From assembly GCA_003499585.1 (NCBI GenBank), contig DNSU01000077.1, positions 4,911 to 14,803 of the forward strand: a DNA stretch of 9,893 bases. Reading direction: 5' to 3'. Positions 6,803 to 9,893 of this stretch are shown in pieces. Below the pieces are notes generated by a model. It did not search any database and was not told where the DNA came from. It saw nothing but the letters and a program-made list of their open reading frames with translations. The stretch is from Cyanobacteria bacterium UBA9579 (lineage in GTDB: Bacteria > Cyanobacteriota > Vampirovibrionia > Gastranaerophilales > UBA9579). Made by a program: the position numbers and the translations under genes. Numbering within the stretch: position 1 is the first letter of the stretch; the number at the start of each line of letters is the position of its first letter.

Positions 6803-7196
6803 ACCATACATAACAGAGGACTTCACCACCGACTTTTTCTTTTCTTGCTTTTCTGTCAGTTAATAATCCTTTGCTGGTACTTACTATAGCAACACCTAAA
6901 CCATCGAGTACTTTAGGTAAATTTTGTGACTTTTTGTATACTCTTAAACCTGGTTTGCTAATACGACGCAGATTTGTTATTACCGGATTTTTATCTTTTC
7001 CATATTTCAAATCTACGCTTAAGACTTTAAACTGACCAACTTCTTTAACTTCAAAATCTACAATATAGCCTTCAGATTTAAGTAACGCAGCAAGCTGCTC
7101 TTTTACTTTTGAACTAGGCATTTCAACGCTTGAATGCCTTGCTATATTACCGTTTCTTATACGTGTCAGCATATCTGCTATTGGATCTGTATTCAT
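6801..7196 (-). CDS. rpsH: 30S ribosomal protein S8
   Basis: The protein has 131 residues. [17 protein letters not shown] at the start and [20 protein letters not shown] followed by VLCYVW at the end are diagnostic. S8 binds helix 21 of 16S rRNA early in 30S assembly, and in E. coli it is also the translational repressor of the spc operon, acting near the L5 start. The ATG is preceded by GAGAGGGAA. It follows S14 by 57 bp. The stop is TAG. Confidence 0.97.
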   Translation of the reverse strand: MNTDPIADMLTRIRNGNIARHSSVEMPSSKVKEQLAALLKSEGYIVDFEVKEVGQFKVLSVDLKYGKDKNPVITNLRRISKPGLRVYKKSQNLPKVLDGLGVAIVSTSKGLLTDRKARKEKVGGEVLCYVW

Positions 7197-7253
7197 TCTT
7201 ATTCCCTCTCTTAGGAGTTTTGATTACTTACTAACTATATTTAATAAAGGAAC

Positions 7254-7460
7254 TTACCAGCTTGCCTTGGTAACACCTGGAAGTAAACCTTCATGAGCCA
7301 TTTTTCTGAGGTGAATTCTGCAAAGACCAAAATCACGATAATATCCCTTTGGACGACCACATATACTACAACGATTATGTAATTTTACTTTAGGGAATTT
7401 GCCTTTTGCAGCTAATTCTCTTCTCTGGGCTTCTTTTTCCATCATTGCTTTTTTAGCCAA
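7254..7460 (-). CDS. rpsN: 30S ribosomal protein S14, short zinc-type variant, TTG start
   Basis: The protein has 68 residues, near the 61 of zinc-type S14 and far shorter than the roughly 90-100 of the zinc-free type. The core [20 protein letters not shown] and the end [11 protein letters not shown] are characteristic. Likely zinc ligands are Cys31, Cys34, Cys47 and His50, so the common CxxC...CxxC is CxxC...CxxH here. The start is TTG at 7460, because MAKKAM matches the family N-terminus and AAAGGAGAG lies seven bases upstream. The ribosome binding site sits in the loop of a small hairpin (7461-7479) touching the start codon. S14 assembles late into the 30S head. Confidence 0.95.
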   Translation of the reverse strand: MAKKAMMEKEAQRRELAAKGKFPKVKLHNRCSICGRPKGYYRDFGLCRIHLRKMAHEGLLPGVTKASW

Positions 7461-7479
7461 GGTATCTCTCCTTTATACC
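7461..7479 (-). promoter_or_regulatory. Hairpin presenting the S14 ribosome binding site
   Basis: In the transcript GGTAT and ATACC pair as a 5-bp stem around a 9-nt loop that contains AAAGGAGAG. The stem ends immediately before the TTG start codon. It could modulate initiation, but a 5-bp stem is weak and may be chance. Confidence 0.35.
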
Positions 7480-7501
7480 ATTTTAAATAGTGTACTGAGT
7501 T

Positions 7502-7518
7502 AGGTGATTTTATCACCT
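7502..7518 (-). repeat. 17-nt palindrome, copy 3, overlapping the L5 stop codon
   Basis: AGGTGAT (7502-7508), a TTT spacer and ATCACCT (7512-7518) form a perfect 7-bp inverted repeat. Its right arm overlaps the L5 stop codon (7518-7520). There is no following U-tract in the transcript, so it is not a standard terminator. It lies in the 57-nt L5-S14 gap. Confidence 0.6.
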
Positions 7519-8072
7519 TATTTCTTTCTGAATGGCATTCCTAATTCTGATAATAAAGCTTTTGCTTCTTCATCAGTTTTAGCTGTAGTTATAATAGATA
7601 TATTCATTCCTTTAATCATATCCACTTCATCATAGCTGATTTCAGGGAATAAAGTCTGTTCTTTTAAACCGATTGAATAATTACCTCTACCATCAAAACT
7701 CTTGTCGCTTACGCCTCTGAAGTCTCTAATTCTTGGAAGCGCAACGCCAATAAACTTTTGTAAGAAGTCATACATTTTTTGACCTCTTAAGGTAACCATT
7801 GTACCAATAGGCATACCTTGTCTGAGCTTATATGTAGCAATTGATTTCTTAGCTCTGGTAACTATTGGTTTTTGCCCTGTAATTTTTGTTAATTCCTGAA
7901 CAGCTGCATCAAGAATTTTTACGTTCTGAACAGCTTCACCTACACCCATATTAAGTACAACTTTTACAAGTTTAGGTACTTCATAAGAGTTAGTATAACC
8001 AAACTGTTTGGTTAAAGCCGGTACTACATCTTCTGAATATCTTTGTTTAAGATCTTTAGTTATTGTTGCCAT
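7518..8072 (-). CDS. rplE: 50S ribosomal protein L5
   Basis: The protein has 184 residues, slightly above the E. coli length of 179. [19 protein letters not shown] near 32-50, [35 protein letters not shown], and [17 protein letters not shown] toward the end are family hallmarks. It binds 5S rRNA and contacts the P-site tRNA region and S13. The ATG has AAGGAT upstream and the gene follows L24 by 11 bp. Confidence 0.97.
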   Translation of the reverse strand: MATITKDLKQRYSEDVVPALTKQFGYTNSYEVPKLVKVVLNMGVGEAVQNVKILDAAVQELTKITGQKPIVTRAKKSIATYKLRQGMPIGTMVTLRGQKMYDFLQKFIGVALPRIRDFRGVSDKSFDGRGNYSIGLKEQTLFPEISYDEVDMIKGMNISIITTAKTDEEAKALLSELGMPFRKK

Positions 8073-8083
8073 TATTCTGATCC

Positions 8084-8425
8084 TTAATCTACTTGTTCAC
8101 CACATTTTTTACAGACGCGGACTTTTTTACCACTTTCCAATACTTCATGTCTGATCCTTGATGGTTTTTCGCATTTTGAGCAATAAAGCATTACATTTGA
8201 TGCTTGAATAGGAGCTTCAAATTTCACTAATCCACCCTGTATATTTTTCATTGGATTAGGTTTCATAGCTTTTGTAACTATATTAACTCCTTCAACGACG
8301 ACTCTGCTTTCTTTTGGCATAGCTTTTTTGATATTTCCAATTTTACCTTTGTCTTTACCGGAAATAACGAGGACTCTATCGCCTGTTTTTACATGTAATT
8401 TATTTTCGTGATTTGCACTAGCCAT
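8084..8425 (-). CDS. rplX: 50S ribosomal protein L24 with zinc-ribbon-like C-terminus
   Basis: The protein has 113 residues. A KOW motif spans about 12-40 ([19 protein letters not shown]), followed by [17 protein letters not shown] and [12 protein letters not shown]. The C-terminal part has two CxxC pairs, Cys82/Cys85 and Cys105/Cys108, likely binding zinc as in many bacterial L24 proteins; E. coli lacks them. L24 starts 50S assembly by binding the 5' end of 23S rRNA. The ATG has AGGAG eight bases upstream. The gene is 10 bp after L14. Confidence 0.96.
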   Translation of the reverse strand: MASANHENKLHVKTGDRVLVISGKDKGKIGNIKKAMPKESRVVVEGVNIVTKAMKPNPMKNIQGGLVKFEAPIQASNVMLYCSKCEKPSRIRHEVLESGKKVRVCKKCGEQVD

Positions 8426-8435
8426 GATTATTCTC

Positions 8436-8804
8436 CTAAATTACCTCTGGAGCCAGAGACACGATTTTCATATAGTTTTTCTCTCTCAGCTCGCGTGCTA
8501 CAGGTCCAAAAACACGTGTACCTGTAGGATTACCGTCTTTATTAATTATAACAGCAGCATTTTCATCAAATCTGATAGTGGTGCCGTCTGTTCTTTTTAA
8601 GCTAGCTTTTGTACGCACAATTACTGCTTTAACAATGTCAGATTTTTTAACAGGCATATTTGGTGCTGCATCTTTAACAGTTGCAACAATGACATCACCT
8701 ATTCCCGCATATCTCTTGTTAGAGCTTCCGAGAACTCTAATGCACAAGAGTGTTTTTGCGCCAGTATTATCTGCTACGTTTAATCTTGTTTCTTGTTGAA
8801 TCAT
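8436..8804 (-). CDS. rplN: 50S ribosomal protein L14
   Basis: The protein has 122 residues, the canonical length, from ATG 8804. [17 protein letters not shown] at the start and [24 protein letters not shown] near the end are diagnostic. L14 lies at the subunit interface and forms bridges to 16S rRNA. The frame is open upstream to a TTG at 8858, but those 18 residues have no counterpart in L14 and AAGGAAG precedes ATG 8804. A long structured gap separates it from S17. Confidence 0.97.
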   Translation of the reverse strand: MIQQETRLNVADNTGAKTLLCIRVLGSSNKRYAGIGDVIVATVKDAAPNMPVKKSDIVKAVIVRTKASLKRTDGTTIRFDENAAVIINKDGNPTGTRVFGPVARELREKNYMKIVSLAPEVI

Positions 8805-8834
8805 TGTTTTCTTCCTTTTTCTGGAATAATTTTC

Positions 8835-8853
8835 TTGGTTAATATCACCTAAC
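8835..8853 (-). repeat. Partial copy 2 of the AGGTGAT/ATCACCT element
   Basis: TAATATCACCTAAC at 8840-8853 is identical over 14 bases to 9876-9889. The other arm is incomplete (TTGGT, 8835-8839), so the inverted repeat is only partial. Confidence 0.5.
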
Positions 8854-8873
8854 AACAATACGTTGTATTATTG
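8853..8873 (-). repeat. 9-bp hairpin in the S17-L14 gap
   Basis: CAATAATAC and GTATTGTTG on the transcribed strand pair over nine positions, including one G-U, around a 3-nt AAC loop. There is no U-tract, so it is not a typical terminator. It could be a processing or protein-binding site. Confidence 0.45.
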
Positions 8874-8908
8874 GAATGATTGATGACCTGAGAATGTGAC
8901 TTAGCCAC

Positions 8909-9160
8909 CTATACCTGAGCAGATTTTTTAACAACTTCAGCCACTGCCCAACGTTTTGTTTTACTAACCGGCTTTGTTTCTACAATACGAACTTCATCAC
9001 CTTCATTACAGGCAATACCTGCATCACTGGCCATATAGTTTTTTGTTTGCGCAATGATTTTCTTATATATCGGATGAGGTCTGAATTCCTGAACTTCAAC
9101 CACTACAGTTTTGTCCATTTTATTGCTTACTACTCGACCAAATTTTTCTTTCTTAGGCAC
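8909..9160 (-). CDS. rpsQ: 30S ribosomal protein S17, GTG start
   Basis: The protein has 83 residues. FGRVVSNKMDKTVVVEV at the start and GDEVRIVETKPVSKTKRWAVAEVV toward the end are characteristic. S17 is an OB-fold primary binder of the 16S rRNA 5' domain. The start is GTG at 9160 (MPKKEKFG), with GGAGGT six bases upstream. An ATG lies within the ribosome binding site region, but it is out of position for this protein. It follows L29 by 41 bp. Confidence 0.96.
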   Translation of the reverse strand: MPKKEKFGRVVSNKMDKTVVVEVQEFRPHPIYKKIIAQTKNYMASDAGIACNEGDEVRIVETKPVSKTKRWAVAEVVKKSAQV

Positions 9161-9201
9161 GTAATACCTCCATGGATGAGCTAAACATATAACTCATAGC
9201 C

Positions 9202-9396
9202 TTACTTTTGTAATTGTTTCTCTCTTATAACGGTTTTAAGTTGAGCGATCGCATTTCTTGTACTTGAAATTTCTGATGTATTTTCAAGCTTATGTAATGA
9301 CTTGCTTATTCTAAGATCAAATAATTTTTTTCTCATAGAAATTACATCATCATTTAATTCATCAATTGTTCGCTCACGCATTTCACTTAATTTCAC
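9202..9396 (-). CDS. rpmC: 50S ribosomal protein L29, GTG start
   Basis: The protein has 64 residues, a two-helix protein at the polypeptide exit tunnel near L23 and the trigger-factor site. MKLSEMRERTIDELNDD and FDLRISKSLHKLENTSEI match the family, with the conserved end IAQLKTVIREKQL. The GTG at 9396 is chosen because KLSEMRE is the family N-terminus and GGTGGTGAG precedes it; an internal ATG at residue 6 would cut the first turn. It is 15 bp after L16. Confidence 0.95.
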   Translation of the reverse strand: MKLSEMRERTIDELNDDVISMRKKLFDLRISKSLHKLENTSEISSTRNAIAQLKTVIREKQLQK

Positions 9397-9411
9397 TTTT
9401 ACTCACCACCA

Positions 9412-9816
9412 TTATTTTTCTATGATTCTAACTTGTATAGGAAGTTTTTGAGCTGCTAGCTCAAGAGCAGTAACTGCAGTGGCTCTGTCAACTCCTGCGA
9501 GTTCAAAGAGGACTCTGCCTGGTTTTACAACTGCCACCCAGTATTCAGGGTTACCTTTACCTGAACCCATACGAGTTTCAGCAGGTTTTGCGGTTACAGG
9601 TTTATCCGGGAAAATTCTGATCCAAACCTGACCACCCCTTTTAATTGAACGGGTCATAGCTCTTCTGGCTGCTTCTATTTGACGACTGTTTATCCATGCT
9701 GGTTCCATACTTTGTATACCGTAGTCGCCATATTCTAATGCTGCACCTCTGGTTTCAGTGCCAGTCATTCTTCCTCTCATTTGTTTACGGTATTTGGTTC
9801 TTTTTGGCATTAACAT
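9412..9816 (-). CDS. rplP: 50S ribosomal protein L16
   Basis: The protein has 134 residues. [17 protein letters not shown] at the start and [20 protein letters not shown] at 78-97 are diagnostic; Arg82 is the position hydroxylated in E. coli L16 (Arg81). L16 organises the A-site region and the L25/L27 neighbourhood of the 50S. The ATG at 9816 is preferred over the one two codons later because the family begins ML-PKRTK; AGGAG lies 11 bases upstream. Confidence 0.97.
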   Translation of the reverse strand: MLMPKRTKYRKQMRGRMTGTETRGAALEYGDYGIQSMEPAWINSRQIEAARRAMTRSIKRGGQVWIRIFPDKPVTAKPAETRMGSGKGNPEYWVAVVKPGRVLFELAGVDRATAVTALELAAQKLPIQVRIIEK

Positions 9817-9843
9817 GACAAATTTTGCTCCTAATTTTCTGTA

Positions 9844-9857
9844 AGCCTACTTAGGCT
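9844..9857 (-). repeat. Small hairpin at the S3-L16 junction
   Basis: AGCCTA and TAGGCT are a perfect 6-bp inverted repeat with a 2-base centre; as RNA, a 5-bp stem with a 4-nt loop is feasible. It overlaps the proposed S3 stop codon. No U-tract follows. Confidence 0.4.
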
Positions 9858-9893
9858 GATATCTAACTTTGGTGATAATATCACCTAACTTAA
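9847..9893 (-). CDS. rpsC: Probable C-terminal tail of 30S ribosomal protein S3 (partial)
   Basis: Only one of the three minus-strand frames is open at the right edge. It reads KLGDIITKVRYQPK and stops with TAG at 9849-9847, 30 bp before L16. S3 precedes L16 in the S10 operon of most bacteria, and S3 tails are variable and basic, so this position and composition fit. Only 14 residues are visible, so the call rests on gene order. Confidence 0.5.
   Translation of the reverse strand, partial: KLGDIITKVRYQPK
9870..9886 (-). repeat. 17-nt near-palindrome, copy 1, near the S3 end
   Basis: GGTGATA and TATCACC (9871-9885) mirror each other around one base. The surrounding 17 bases match the copy at the L5 stop in 14 positions. 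If the S3 tail call is right, this copy lies inside the last codons of rpsC, reading Gly-Asp-Ile-Ile-Thr. Confidence 0.45.

Larger units (their letters stand above)
8805..8908 (-). other. Long, structured S17-L14 intercistronic spacer
   Basis: This 104-nt gap contains, in the transcript, a 9-bp hairpin (8853-8873, loop AAC, one G-U pair), then a partial copy of the AGGTGAT/ATCACCT element, then the L14 ribosome binding site. Neighbouring junctions in this operon are as short as 10-16 nt. Confidence 0.55.

Noticed and set aside
8578..8799. Plus-strand ORF of 73 codons
   Set aside because: It is antisense to L14, which is unmistakable.
8805..8858. 18-residue N-terminal extension of L14
   Set aside because: L14 has a fixed N-terminus at MIQQETRL; the extension is translated spacer carrying the junction repeat.

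Overview
The window is AT-rich bacterial DNA with short intergenic gaps, strong AGGAGG-type ribosome binding sites and a ribosomal-protein operon in classical order. The region 2.4 signature of the sigma factor ([11 protein letters not shown]), the gene content and the base composition suggest a relative of the non-photosynthetic Cyanobacteria (Vampirovibrionia/Melainabacteria). That placement is inferred from reading alone and is not firm.

Layout, left to right. (1) 1-223, minus: the 5' part of an unrecognised single-pass membrane protein. (2) 224-603: a 380-bp divergent intergenic region with candidate promoters and a 10-bp inverted repeat ending next to a ribosome binding site. (3) 604-1629, plus: an RpoD-like sigma factor lacking region 1.1, closed by a GNRA-loop terminator. 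(4) 1730-2521, plus: a methyltransferase-like protein. (5) 2538-4668, minus: two overlapping genes, a membrane-anchored TPR protein and a DUF4013-like membrane protein. (6) 4828-5713, plus: a ribbon-helix-helix regulator followed by a PilZ protein with intact c-di-GMP-binding motifs. (7) 5732-5770: an 18-bp perfect hairpin serving as terminator for the converging transcripts. (8) 5788-9893, minus: the S10/spc ribosomal-protein cluster in transcription order (S3 tail), L16, L29, S17, L14, L24, L5, S14, S8, L6, L18.

The ribosomal operon stops after L18. The usual followers S5, L30, L15 and SecY are replaced by a terminator and an unrelated gene. Several junctions in this operon are unusually long and carry copies of a 17-nt near-palindrome built on AGGTGAT/ATCACCT. 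Two copies overlap the stop codon of the preceding gene (L5, S8). S14 has a CxxC...CxxH zinc motif and a TTG start touching a small hairpin that holds its ribosome binding site.

No tRNA, rRNA, CRISPR array, transposase or prophage gene was seen. No complete novel system is obvious. The best leads are the 17-nt repeat family, the Ile replacing the -12-contacting Thr of the sigma factor, the TPR/DUF4013 pair, and the RHH/PilZ pair with its candidate operator.
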